Shown here: piece after piece, positions 7,741-15,473 of the stretch
How the letters are laid out: each line of letters opens with the position of its first letter
Position numbering within the stretch: position 1 is the stretch's first letter
Assembly (NCBI GenBank): GCA_002707695.1
Contig: PANR01000040.1
Location: forward strand, 1-39,963
Length of the DNA stretch: 39,963 nucleotides
Direction: 5' to 3'
Source: Legionellaceae bacterium
Lineage (GTDB): Bacteria; Pseudomonadota; Gammaproteobacteria; UBA12402
Position numbers and translations under genes: made by a program
The notes under the pieces: model-generated
What the model saw: the letters and a program-made list of their open reading frames with translations, nothing else
Database searches by the model: none
What the model was told of the DNA's origin: nothing

Positions 7741-8547
7741 ATGCCATGGGGAGAGAGAATAACGTCGCACTATTATCGAGTGGCTGACGCGTTTACTGGC
7801 GGTCCTTTCGAGCTTGTGCGCACTAACAATGTGAGTGGTTTGAAGCAGCGTCTTGACGCCGGCCTCTTGCCGAATACCTGCGATAAGAGTGGTCGATCTC
7901 TGTTGGAAATGGCCATTCGATATGGGCATATTGCTGTGTCAGCATTGCTAGTTTATAACAATGCTGATCCAAATAAGTGCCGCATTGTTGCTTCGCGACA
8001 AGTGCCCGCTATAGACGACTTGTTCATCCCAGGACATTATTGCGAATCTTTGGCAAAGTTTATTTTGACTTATAATGGGCGGTTTCATTATTGGTTTGAG
8101 CTCTTGAAAAATACATACCTTGAACCAGGCAACGACTCAGATCGTTTTCTCAAAGCGGCATTAAATTACTCTGAAGAACGCTACGCGCTGTATAACGCTG
8201 AGAAGAAAGGAAAAGCAGCCTATGAACAAAGCAATTATGTGGAAGCTAGTAAGCAGTGTGAAATAGCCGTGAGATTATTGCGACAGTTTATTGAAGAAGA
8301 GCAAATTAAGTTGGATCGTCAGTCGTCACAAGTTGACACACCATTAGAGCGCCAGACGCATATTGATATTATTCGCTATTACCAGGCACGCCGAGACAGC
8401 TGTTTGGAGCTTATCGCAAAGTGCACGCCCTTTACCTCTGATGAATCAATGGGCACAGATTCAGAAGCAAGTGAAGACGCTCCTTTGCTCGGAAAAGCTT
8501 CGGCTGATGCCGGTGTTCGTCATCGGAGGCCGTTTTCTGCAAAGTAG
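7741..8547 (+). CDS. Ankyrin-repeat protein
   Basis: Residues of about 25-85 form two ankyrin units: NNVSGLKQRLDAGLLPNTCD and then SGRSLLEMAIRYGHIAVSAL with NNADPNK. The rest is helical and polar, with a Ser/Asp/Glu-rich and then basic C-terminus (RHRRPFSAK). I prefer ATG 7741 to ATG 7726 because the G-run at 7728-7733 then serves as ribosome binding site; this gives 268 residues. Ankyrin repeats bind proteins and are common in effectors of intracellular bacteria. That role here is inference. It is 27 bases downstream of the membrane coiled-coil gene, probably in the same transcript. No signal peptide or membrane helix is seen. Confidence 0.75.
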   Translation: MPWGERITSHYYRVADAFTGGPFELVRTNNVSGLKQRLDAGLLPNTCDKSGRSLLEMAIRYGHIAVSALLVYNNADPNKCRIVASRQVPAIDDLFIPGHYCESLAKFILTYNGRFHYWFELLKNTYLEPGNDSDRFLKAALNYSEERYALYNAEKKGKAAYEQSNYVEASKQCEIAVRLLRQFIEEEQIKLDRQSSQVDTPLERQTHIDIIRYYQARRDSCLELIAKCTPFTSDESMGTDSEASEDAPLLGKASADAGVRHRRPFSAK

Positions 8548-8553
8548 TTTGAT

Positions 8554-8573
8554 AAGGCTGCTGTTTTAACCAA
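8554..8573 (+). repeat. Left direct repeat flanking ATPase copy 2
   Basis: AAGGCTGCTGTTTTAA (8554-8569) matches 9918-9933 with one mismatch. TGCTGTTTTAACCAA (8559-8573) is identical to 9946-9960, the fmt 3' end. Similarity to fmt continues less strictly to about 8585. Confidence 0.6.
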
Positions 8574-8626
8574 CCCCTTTTTGCTTTCTAACTCCTTGAT
8601 TTTTCGATATCGTTGGAGAAAAATAC

Positions 8627-8655
8627 TTGAAAATTGATGATGTCATCATTAAAAT
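8627..8655 (+). promoter_or_regulatory. Promoter with palindromic spacer for ATPase copy 2
   Basis: TTGAAA (8627-8632), a 17-base spacer, and TAAAAT (8650-8655). The last 13 bases of the spacer are a perfect palindrome, ATGATG-T-CATCAT (8637-8649). ATG 8662 lies 6 bases after the -10, so the message should be leaderless. No ribosome binding site is present. The palindrome would place a dimeric repressor between the -35 and -10. Confidence 0.6.
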
Positions 8656-8661
8656 GTAAGC

Positions 8662-9894
8662 ATGAAATATCGACATCGGCTTTTAGAACAGAAAATAGTG
8701 AAGTTCAGCAAGCATTTTCCAGTGCTTATGATCACCGGTGCGCGCCAGGTGGGCAAATCAACCTTGCTCAAACACTGTTTGTCCGGTGCACACCATATCA
8801 CCTTTGATCCGGTTCTCGATGTAGGTAACGCGCGCCAAGATCCTGACTTGTTTGTCGATAGCCTGGTTAGGCCGGTCATCTTGGATGAGGTTCAGTTTTC
8901 CCCAGAAATTTTGTCGACCATAAAGCGCAGGGTTGATGAAGATGGCACGGCAGGCCAGTACTATCTTACAGGCTCACAAAATTTTAGTATGATGCGGCAT
9001 GTTGCTGAGAGTTTGGCTGGTAGAGCGGCCATTTTCTCCCTTAGTAATTTGAGCATCAGTGAATATGCTAGCCAACCGACATGTTGGTTGGTTGATTTTT
9101 TGAATGATCCCAAAAATTTCTTTTTAAAAAATTCTTCAAGCCTTTTAGCTGCTTGCCAGCGTTCATTGTTAGAAATGATTTGGCGGAGTATGTATCCTGG
9201 TTTGCTAGAAATGCCCAATGATATGGTGCAAGATAGCTTAGCCTCTTATTTTCAAACCTACGTAGAAAGAGACGTGCGATTGATCAGCGATATCAGTAGC
9301 CTGCAAACGTTTTCTCGATTTTGTTCTTTGCTTGCAAACTTAACTGCACAAGAAATAAATTATAGTCAATTAGGCAGGGAGCTGAACATTACTCCTCAAA
9401 CAGCTAGACGCTGGGTTGATGTGTTGGTTAGCAGTTATCAGTGGACCTCAATTCCAGCCTTTTCAGGCAATACGATTAAACGCATTCATCAAAAGCCAAA
9501 AGGTTATGTCACAGATACAGGTATGGCTTGTTTTTTAATGCACATAGGTTCTGTCGATTCTTTAAGAGGTCATCCTAAACTTGGCGCGTTGTTTGAAACA
9601 TTTGTTGTTCAAGATATCTTAAAGCAACTGCCTTTTGTTGAAGGGAATCCAGCAATATATCATTGGCGTGCTCACTCCGGGGCTGAGGTGGATTTGCTAA
9701 TAGAAGTTAATAACCTGTATTATCCAATAGAAATAAAATATAAATCACACCCGACGGCAAAAGATGCAAAGGGTATTTTAGCGTTTAGAAAAGCCTATCC
9801 AGCACTTAATATTGCACCAGGCATCATTATTGCTCCTTCTAAAGAAATTTATCCTGTTGCCGACAATTGCTTTGTTGTTCCTTTTGATGGTTAG
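8662..9894 (+). CDS. AAA-type ATPase with DUF4143 / nuclease-like C-terminus (copy 2)
   Basis: The 410-residue member of the DUF4143 ATPase family has Walker A GARQVGKST at 26-34 and Walker B VILDE at 72-76. A winged-helix-like segment is at about 230-258 (NYSQLGRELNITPQTARRW). The C-terminal nuclease-like signature is AEVDLLIE and IEIK (Asp344, Glu357, Lys359). Its closest relative in the window by layout is copy 1; the two are clearly diverged. The start at ATG 8662 is supported by the promoter placed directly before it. Direct repeats related to the fmt 3' end flank the gene on both sides, which suggests it arrived as a unit. It converges on fmt with a 35-base gap. Confidence 0.9.
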   Translation: MKYRHRLLEQKIVKFSKHFPVLMITGARQVGKSTLLKHCLSGAHHITFDPVLDVGNARQDPDLFVDSLVRPVILDEVQFSPEILSTIKRRVDEDGTAGQYYLTGSQNFSMMRHVAESLAGRAAIFSLSNLSISEYASQPTCWLVDFLNDPKNFFLKNSSSLLAACQRSLLEMIWRSMYPGLLEMPNDMVQDSLASYFQTYVERDVRLISDISSLQTFSRFCSLLANLTAQEINYSQLGRELNITPQTARRWVDVLVSSYQWTSIPAFSGNTIKRIHQKPKGYVTDTGMACFLMHIGSVDSLRGHPKLGALFETFVVQDILKQLPFVEGNPAIYHWRAHSGAEVDLLIEVNNLYYPIEIKYKSHPTAKDAKGILAFRKAYPALNIAPGIIIAPSKEIYPVADNCFVVPFDG

Positions 9895-9917
9895 ATTGCC
9901 AATTACCCCGAGCTGAC

Positions 9918-9960
9918 AAGGCTGTTGTTTTAATGAAAAGCGCAGTGCTGTTTTAACCAA
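9918..9960 (+). repeat. Right direct repeats at the fmt 3' end
   Basis: AAGGCTGTTGTTTTAA at 9918-9933 and TGCTGTTTTAACCAA at 9946-9960 both match the single sequence at 8554-8573. The second lies in the last codons of fmt. The pair brackets ATPase copy 2 together with its promoter. Confidence 0.6.
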
Positions 9961-10856
9961 TCACCTTTTGCGTGGAGTAATTCGCTGACAGGCATGGCTT
10001 TTTTGCCGGGCAGTTGAATGGTGGTGAGTATGAGTGTGCCGTCACCTGTGGCGACGTGAATGCCGGTTTTGTCAACGTTGAGTATGCTACCCGCAGGTTT
10101 GTTTGAAATATTTTCAGATAAATCTGCTGACCACACACGAAGTGTTGTGTTGTCAAGTTGGGTTTGTGCAACGGGCCAGGGGTTAAATGCACGAATTTGT
10201 TGGTGAATGTTAACCGCTGATTGTTGCCAATCGATAATAGCTTCTGATTTTTTGATTTTTTTTGCATAGGTCACAAGCGTTTCATCTTGTTTTTCAGGTC
10301 GTAACGAATCAAATCGATGTAGTGCATCAATCAGTGTGTCGGCGCCGAGCCTGGCAAGTTTTTCATGCAAGGTTGCGCTGGTGTCATCCCGATCGATTGG
10401 GCAATTGGCTTTTAGTAGCATGTCGCCACTATCTAGTCCTTCATCAATTTGCATGATAGTAATGCCTGTAGTGTTGTCGCCATCAAGAATAGCGTGTTGT
10501 ATGGGTGCTGCGCCGCGCCATCGTGGCAATAATGAGGCGTGCACATTAATGCAGCCGTGTTGTGGCATGTTTATCACTGAGATTGGAATGAGCAGCCCAT
10601 AAGCAACGACAATCATGAGATCAGCCTGATAATGAGCAATTGTTTTTTGTGCAGCTTCATCAAGCTTTTCAGGCTGATGAACTGATAATTGATGTTGTAA
10701 AGCGAGTTGTTTGACAGGGCTTGCAGTAAGCTGGCGTCCGCGGCCTGCTGGTCGATCGGGTTGTGTGAAGACAGCGCAGATATCGAAGTTTTGTTTTAGC
10801 AAAGCATCTAAATGTGTCGCTGCAAATTGTGGTGTGCCAGCAAAAATTATTTTCAT
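9930..10856 (-). CDS. fmt: Methionyl-tRNA formyltransferase
   Basis: The enzyme formylates initiator Met-tRNA using 10-formyl-tetrahydrofolate, for translation initiation. The 308 residues are close to the E. coli length. The N-terminus MKIIFAGTPQFA opens the Rossmann-like domain. The active-site segment NVHASLLPRWRGAAP gives Asn104 and His106, and GLDSGD supplies Asp142. The loop GRGRQLTASPVKQ is present. The C-terminal OB-fold domain is intact. ATG 10856 overlaps the hemY stop by four bases, so it is the last gene of the hem unit. The usual partners def and rsmB are not adjacent here. Confidence 0.97.
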   Translation of the reverse strand: MKIIFAGTPQFAATHLDALLKQNFDICAVFTQPDRPAGRGRQLTASPVKQLALQHQLSVHQPEKLDEAAQKTIAHYQADLMIVVAYGLLIPISVINMPQHGCINVHASLLPRWRGAAPIQHAILDGDNTTGITIMQIDEGLDSGDMLLKANCPIDRDDTSATLHEKLARLGADTLIDALHRFDSLRPEKQDETLVTYAKKIKKSEAIIDWQQSAVNIHQQIRAFNPWPVAQTQLDNTTLRVWSADLSENISNKPAGSILNVDKTGIHVATGDGTLILTTIQLPGKKAMPVSELLHAKGDWLKQHCAFH

Positions 10857-12025
10857 GAGAGTAGTGCAGCGCCCTGCTGGTAAGCATTAAATGCTTGAGT
10901 GTTATCACCGAGTTGTTGATAGGTTAAGCCAAGCTGAATATATGCTTCAGCACTGGGCTCAAGTTCAATCGTTTGTTGTAAAAACTCTTTTGCTTTTTCC
11001 CACGCTTTATTATGTATCGCAATTTTACCCAAACTCATCAACAGCTTAGAATTGTTAGGGTGATGTTTTAAAAAATGTAACGCTTGTTTAAAGTGTTGTT
11101 CAGGATTATCACTGTGCGCTTGCGCATAAAGCGCCATCAATGATTCATCCCAGGTTTTTTTCAGTGCGTTTAATAGTACTGTGCTGGCGTCAGCGTCCGC
11201 ATGTTTTTTCAACAATTGTTGGGCGTAGCTTTTAACAATAGTTGGATTGTTTTGTGCTTGTCGCGGTAAGTCACTCCAGCATGCTTTTAGTTTTGCCACG
11301 GTGAGTTCAGATTGAGAAAATTGCTGCTCATAAGCTTTTGCTTCAATATCAGCAAGCTCGTTCTCAGTGTAGGCATCGTGACGTTGCAATGCCGGTATTA
11401 ATTGTAAAACGTGTTGCCAGTCACCCAAAGCAGAGTAGGTTTTTTGCAATAGTTCTAAAACGGTCTGATGTTTGGGTGCCAACTTATACAACGCTTTGAG
11501 CGTAATAAGCGCTGCTTCATGTTCACGTTCTTGCAATTGTAGTTCAGCTTGCATAAGTCCAATAGCCAGCTGTTGTTTAGGTGCGTAATCACGCGCTTGT
11601 TCAAGATATTCATTGCGCTTGTCAATTTTATGTTGTTCTTGAGCAGCTTTGGCGGCGCTAAGATAATTGATTAAGGGTGTGCGGCTACGTTTAACGCCGC
11701 CAATTAATAATTTTTCAGCTCTTGACCAGTAGCCTTGAATGAGGGCAATTAATCCTTCGCTGGTGACTGAGTGTGATGCATGTACACCACGAAAACGATG
11801 CCATGAGCGCAATTTTCCATGCTGACTAAAAATGTCATAAATTAAGCGCCACAAAAAATAGACAACCCAAATAACAATTACCGTAATAAGCACGCACAAC
11901 CAAAAAGGCATTTCGATTGTCCAGCGGTGAAATGAGAAAAGTACATAACCTGGATCACCTACAACCAGCAGACCGATAAATACAGCAAAAATAAGAAGAA
12001 TAATGTAGGTGATTAATTTTCTCAC
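10853..12025 (-). CDS. hemY: HemY-type TPR membrane protein
   Basis: This is the proteobacterial HemY of the hemCDXY operon. It is an inner-membrane TPR protein, not a protoporphyrinogen oxidase. Two membrane helices are at about residues 5-28 and 38-62, followed by TPR units through the C-terminus, such as LLMSLGKIAIHNKAWEKAKE and AYIQLGLTYQQLGDNTQA. At 390 residues it is of typical size. The start codon is GTG (12025), preceded by GGAGGAAG at 12032-12039, and overlaps the hemX stop by four bases. It probably organises late heme enzymes; the exact role in the family is unsettled. Confidence 0.92.
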   Translation of the reverse strand: MRKLITYIILLIFAVFIGLLVVGDPGYVLFSFHRWTIEMPFWLCVLITVIVIWVVYFLWRLIYDIFSQHGKLRSWHRFRGVHASHSVTSEGLIALIQGYWSRAEKLLIGGVKRSRTPLINYLSAAKAAQEQHKIDKRNEYLEQARDYAPKQQLAIGLMQAELQLQEREHEAALITLKALYKLAPKHQTVLELLQKTYSALGDWQHVLQLIPALQRHDAYTENELADIEAKAYEQQFSQSELTVAKLKACWSDLPRQAQNNPTIVKSYAQQLLKKHADADASTVLLNALKKTWDESLMALYAQAHSDNPEQHFKQALHFLKHHPNNSKLLMSLGKIAIHNKAWEKAKEFLQQTIELEPSAEAYIQLGLTYQQLGDNTQAFNAYQQGAALLS

Positions 12026-13173
12026 TGAACACTTCCTCCACGCTTGCTAGCCACCACTTTTTTGTTAGTGGTTGCAGCAATTTGATCGGTCAAGTTGATC
12101 AAGGCGCTTAAAGTGGCGTTGATGTTTGGTAATTTAGGCGCAATATTAATTTTTGCGAGTGTGTCAACGCTTTGTAATAGCTGTTGTGTGGTTTCGCTCG
12201 TTGTGGAGTAATACGTGCTAACCGCTTTGTTGATTTCAGCTAAGCTGGATTTATAAATGATATTGTTGCGATGAAGCAGTGCCCATTGTGCATTGTTAAA
12301 TAAATTTGAAAGATAAAGGTTTAGCAACGCTTGTTGTTCAGTGGTAATGAGCGGCTGAATTGGTTTGTCTCGTCGTTGGATGACAATCAGTTTGCCGATT
12401 CGATGAATATTGTGATGAAGCGCGCCTTTCCAGTCATTGCTTGCTTGTTCGGTATCATGCTTGCTAGCGGCGAGTTTTTCGCTGGCCGGATTATCGCTAA
12501 TGAGTGGTAATTTGCTAATTTCACCATTGAGAGCTTGTAGCCGTAAAAAGATACCCGTGACATCAAGTGGGGGGATAGCCTGCAATGCTGCAATATTTTC
12601 AGCAAGCATTCGTCTGACATCGCTCACTTCAGGATAGCCTGTCAAAAATAAAGCCTGATCGGCATCTTCTAGCAACATTTTGCTCGTGCTAATGTCATGT
12701 TGATAACTTAAGTTATAACGAGCAAGCCGCGTAAGGTAGAGGGACTCATCAAGCAGCCAACCCATTTGCTTGCCGCCGAGCTCATCTTCTAAACGAGAGC
12801 TGGTTGATTTTGTAAACTCGATATCTTGAGATTGTTGAGCGCTGGTTTGTTGCAGCTTGGTGAGCTGTTGGTGCAGGCTGCTGTTATCTTGTTCGAGCTT
12901 ACCAATGCGTGCATCAAACTGTGTGAATTGCTGCGTATTAGCAGCTTTAGTTTGACTGCTTGTCGTCGACGTTCGCTGCCAATGAATGACCCCGGCGATA
13001 ATAGCAAGAATAATGATGATGATGACAATCCAAATCAGCCCTTTTGTGAATTTTCCCGATTTGTTGGGGGAGCGCTGCTCGTCGTCATCGTCATGCTCGG
13101 TGCTAGGCTCATCATTTGGCTCATGATGTTGGTCTTGCTCTTGCTCTTCTGGCTTTTCTTTGTCATCGCTCAT
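12022..13173 (-). CDS. hemX: HemX-type membrane protein
   Basis: The 383-residue protein begins with a strongly acidic, cytosolic stretch (many Asp/Glu between residues 3 and 32). A single membrane helix follows at about 45-65 and then a periplasmic helical region with a coiled coil. This matches the HemX family of gammaproteobacteria, once named uroporphyrinogen III methyltransferase, although no SAM-methylase motifs are present here. The stop overlaps the hemY GTG. AGGATG precedes ATG 13173. It lies 81 bases downstream of hemD. Confidence 0.9.
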   Translation of the reverse strand: MSDDKEKPEEQEQDQHHEPNDEPSTEHDDDDEQRSPNKSGKFTKGLIWIVIIIIILAIIAGVIHWQRTSTTSSQTKAANTQQFTQFDARIGKLEQDNSSLHQQLTKLQQTSAQQSQDIEFTKSTSSRLEDELGGKQMGWLLDESLYLTRLARYNLSYQHDISTSKMLLEDADQALFLTGYPEVSDVRRMLAENIAALQAIPPLDVTGIFLRLQALNGEISKLPLISDNPASEKLAASKHDTEQASNDWKGALHHNIHRIGKLIVIQRRDKPIQPLITTEQQALLNLYLSNLFNNAQWALLHRNNIIYKSSLAEINKAVSTYYSTTSETTQQLLQSVDTLAKINIAPKLPNINATLSALINLTDQIAATTNKKVVASKRGGSVQ

Positions 13174-13254
13174 AGGCTTACATCCTGTATATGGGTTTAC
13201 TTCCTAATCTTATATAAAATTTTAACAGACATAAAGACCGTTGACGGCATGTGG

Positions 13255-14004
13255 CTAGAGTAATGCATGAATGATGGCCTCATCTGAGGCGTTGGGAGCA
13301 ACGATGGCAGGGTGTGAAAAGCCCAATGTTTCGCACAGCTCAACCATATTGGGGCTCGTTACGAGCAATTGACATTCTAAGAGCACTTCACGCAGGGGTT
13401 CTGGCGTCATGTCATAAAGATTTTGCAACACATCATGGCTAGTTGCGATAATAAGATCGGGTGTGGGAGAGAGCGCGCCACTGATGTCATTTTTTGGCAA
13501 TGCGCGTCGATAACACTCTAGATAAGAAACATGTGCGCCGCGCTTACTAAGGGTTTCGGCTAATTGTTCCTTGCCACCTTCACCGCGAACAATGATAATT
13601 TGTTTGCCTGCACATTCAACAAGTTCATTGATGGCAAGCAAACCATCGGTGTTGTATTGGTTGTCTGGCATAATATCAACGGTGACCCCAAGCTCACGGA
13701 TTTCGTCAGCGGTACCTGGCCCAACTGCGGCTACTTTAAGTTGATCGGCCATTGATGGATGTTCTTGTTTGATGATCGGCAAAGCATGCTTAACTGAATT
13801 TCGGCTAATAAATATCAGCATGTCAGCATCTTTAACGTTTTTAATTGTGCTGATAAATTCAGGGGATTGGGTGAGCGGTTGGATTTCAACGGTTGGGAAT
13901 GCAACCGCACGCGCGCCCAATTGTTGTAACTTATCAATAAGCGTTTTTGCCTGCGACGCTGGCCGAGTTACTAAAATGCTTAATCCTTCGAGCATATCAC
14001 TCAT
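13255..14004 (-). CDS. hemD: Uroporphyrinogen-III synthase
   Basis: The enzyme cyclises hydroxymethylbilane to uroporphyrinogen III, the step after HemC. HemD proteins diverge strongly in sequence. This 249-residue protein shows the family frame: LSILVTRPASQAKTLIDKL at the N-terminus, VAAVGPGTADEIRELG in the middle, GEGGKEQLAETL, and the late segment DLIIATSHDVLQNL. Position directly before hemX-hemY supports the call. Unusually, hemC is not adjacent: a STAND gene and a TPR remnant lie between. Confidence 0.93.
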   Translation of the reverse strand: MSDMLEGLSILVTRPASQAKTLIDKLQQLGARAVAFPTVEIQPLTQSPEFISTIKNVKDADMLIFISRNSVKHALPIIKQEHPSMADQLKVAAVGPGTADEIRELGVTVDIMPDNQYNTDGLLAINELVECAGKQIIIVRGEGGKEQLAETLSKRGAHVSYLECYRRALPKNDISGALSPTPDLIIATSHDVLQNLYDMTPEPLREVLLECQLLVTSPNMVELCETLGFSHPAIVAPNASDEAIIHALL

Positions 14005-14177
14005 CGTTGGCAGTTTCCCATATCTTTTATATTTCCAATCGTAGTTGAATATTAGGCAATTTTCCAGCGTGTATCACCAGTTAAGAGCTGTTTTAATATT
14101 AGCCAATTTCGCCTGATCGGAGGGTGCTCGTATTTGAGGCGTGAGCTCATATTTATGTTTCAAGATGATTCAAGTTC

Positions 14178-15065
14178 TTAATGTAACGCCTCTGTGTAAA
14201 AAAGGGGGTAAAACATCGTCTTGTATGTGGCTATAATCTGCGGACCGTTTTTCAGTATATCTTCTTCTGTAGTTTTATTCAATTTGAGAAGCCTGTTGTT
14301 GTCAAATCCATAAAGTTCGTGAAACGCCTCTGCTGATTTATTCAGAAATACACTCGTTTGTTTGGGATTACCTAGCATAAGTTGAACTTTTGCTAAATAA
14401 TAATAGTTCAAAACAAGATTGGGGTGAAAAGGACGGTATGTTTTTTCTCTGATAGCTAGCGCCTGTAAGAAATATTGCAACGCTTTTTCAAGGTCTGGCT
14501 CTTTGATAGCAAGAACGCCAAAGTTGCTCAATACCTTTGCGCTCTCTGGGTGGTTGTTGCCATAACATTTTTTTCTTATTTTTTTCACTTTTAAAAAGCA
14601 GCTTTTTGCCTTTTTTGTTTGGTTAAGTGATAAAAAAGCATAACCAAGACAAGATAAAGTTCTTGCAACAGCAGGGTGATAAAACCCAACAAACCCCTTT
14701 CTGATATTTAGGGCAAGCTTAAAAAAATAAATAGATTTCGAAGAATCACCCAGAGCGCAATAATATATACCAAAATTATTTAAGCTAATCGCTGTTTGAA
14801 TATTTTTCATTCCAAATAGTTTTTTTCTGATGTCAAACGCTTTTTCAAATGATGCTCTAGAGTTTTTAAAATCGCCCCAGGCGAGATAAAGTACACCCAT
14901 ATTACTATAAACTCTCGCAAGCTCGTGAGTTTGATTGTGCTCAGGTAAATTGAGTAATATGTCTAAACTTTTCTTAAGATATTTCTCTGCTAGGTCAAGT
15001 TGACCGTAAACATTGTAAAAATATCCTAACGTGCTGGTTACTTTTGCAAGTAATAGGTTATCCAT
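14178..15065 (-). CDS. TPR protein, N-terminally truncated copy
   Basis: From ATG 15065 the frame gives 295 residues made almost entirely of kinesin-light-chain-like TPRs, for example ARVYSNMGVLYLAWGDFKNS, SLNNFGIYYCALGDSSKS and YGNNHPESAKVLSNFGV. The frame stays open 396 bases further upstream (to 15461) and still encodes TPRs, but has no ATG, GTG or TTG. ATG 15065 is therefore probably not the ancestral start, and AGAAAAG before it is a weak ribosome site. It parallels the TPR half of the STAND protein just upstream (after about residue 617), as expected of a tandem duplicate that lost its N-terminal ATPase. Whether it is expressed is unknown. Confidence 0.6.
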   Translation of the reverse strand: MDNLLLAKVTSTLGYFYNVYGQLDLAEKYLKKSLDILLNLPEHNQTHELARVYSNMGVLYLAWGDFKNSRASFEKAFDIRKKLFGMKNIQTAISLNNFGIYYCALGDSSKSIYFFKLALNIRKGFVGFYHPAVARTLSCLGYAFLSLNQTKKAKSCFLKVKKIRKKCYGNNHPESAKVLSNFGVLAIKEPDLEKALQYFLQALAIREKTYRPFHPNLVLNYYYLAKVQLMLGNPKQTSVFLNKSAEAFHELYGFDNNRLLKLNKTTEEDILKNGPQIIATYKTMFYPLFYTEALH

Positions 15066-15461
15066 CTTTTCTGACTGAGAAATAACACCCAGCGTTTCTT
15101 TTAAGTATTGTTCACAGGACTCTAATTGGGCAAGAGACCCGTATGCATTCGCAATGCCAAATAAAACTTCAGCTCTATGTTGTGCAAGTTCTTCGTGCTT
15201 GGCACGACAAAGGTTAATTGCTTTTTGAAAATATGGAAGCGCATTAGCTGGACGGCCCAGCTGATTGAGCGTATGACCAATCTGGCTGATTGCTTTTACT
15301 ATTTTTTCGGCATTTTCACCGTTTTTTTCATGAATGGTTAAAATTTTGTTGAGATACGGCAGTGCTTTTTTGAAGTTTCCCTTTGATAAATTTGCCTTTG
15401 CTTTTTTGTTAAAACGGATGAGCCTTCTACCGCCTCGGCAATGCTTTATATCTATAATGCC
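15066..15461 (-). pseudogene. Start-less upstream part of the TPR gene
   Basis: On the minus strand, in frame with MDNLLL at 15065, this stretch encodes 132 codons without a stop or a standard start. Examples are LSKGNFKKALPYLNKIL, SQIGHTLNQLGRPANALPYF and EVLFGIANAYGSLAQLESC, all TPR-like. It is preceded in the same frame by TGA (15464-15462) and by TAG (15476-15474), the stop of the STAND gene. It is best read as a remnant, or as a segment reached only by unusual initiation or readthrough. Confidence 0.7.
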
Positions 15462-15473
15462 TCACTTGGTTAA

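Noticed and set aside
12826..13263. 145-residue plus-strand ORF
   Set aside because: It lies wholly antisense to hemX (acidic N-terminus and membrane helix); its hydrophobic character is a shadow of that coding sequence.
14087..14096. GCTGTTTTAA upstream of hemD as a third copy of the fmt-end repeat
   Set aside because: Only ten AT-rich bases match and the flanks diverge, so chance is likely.
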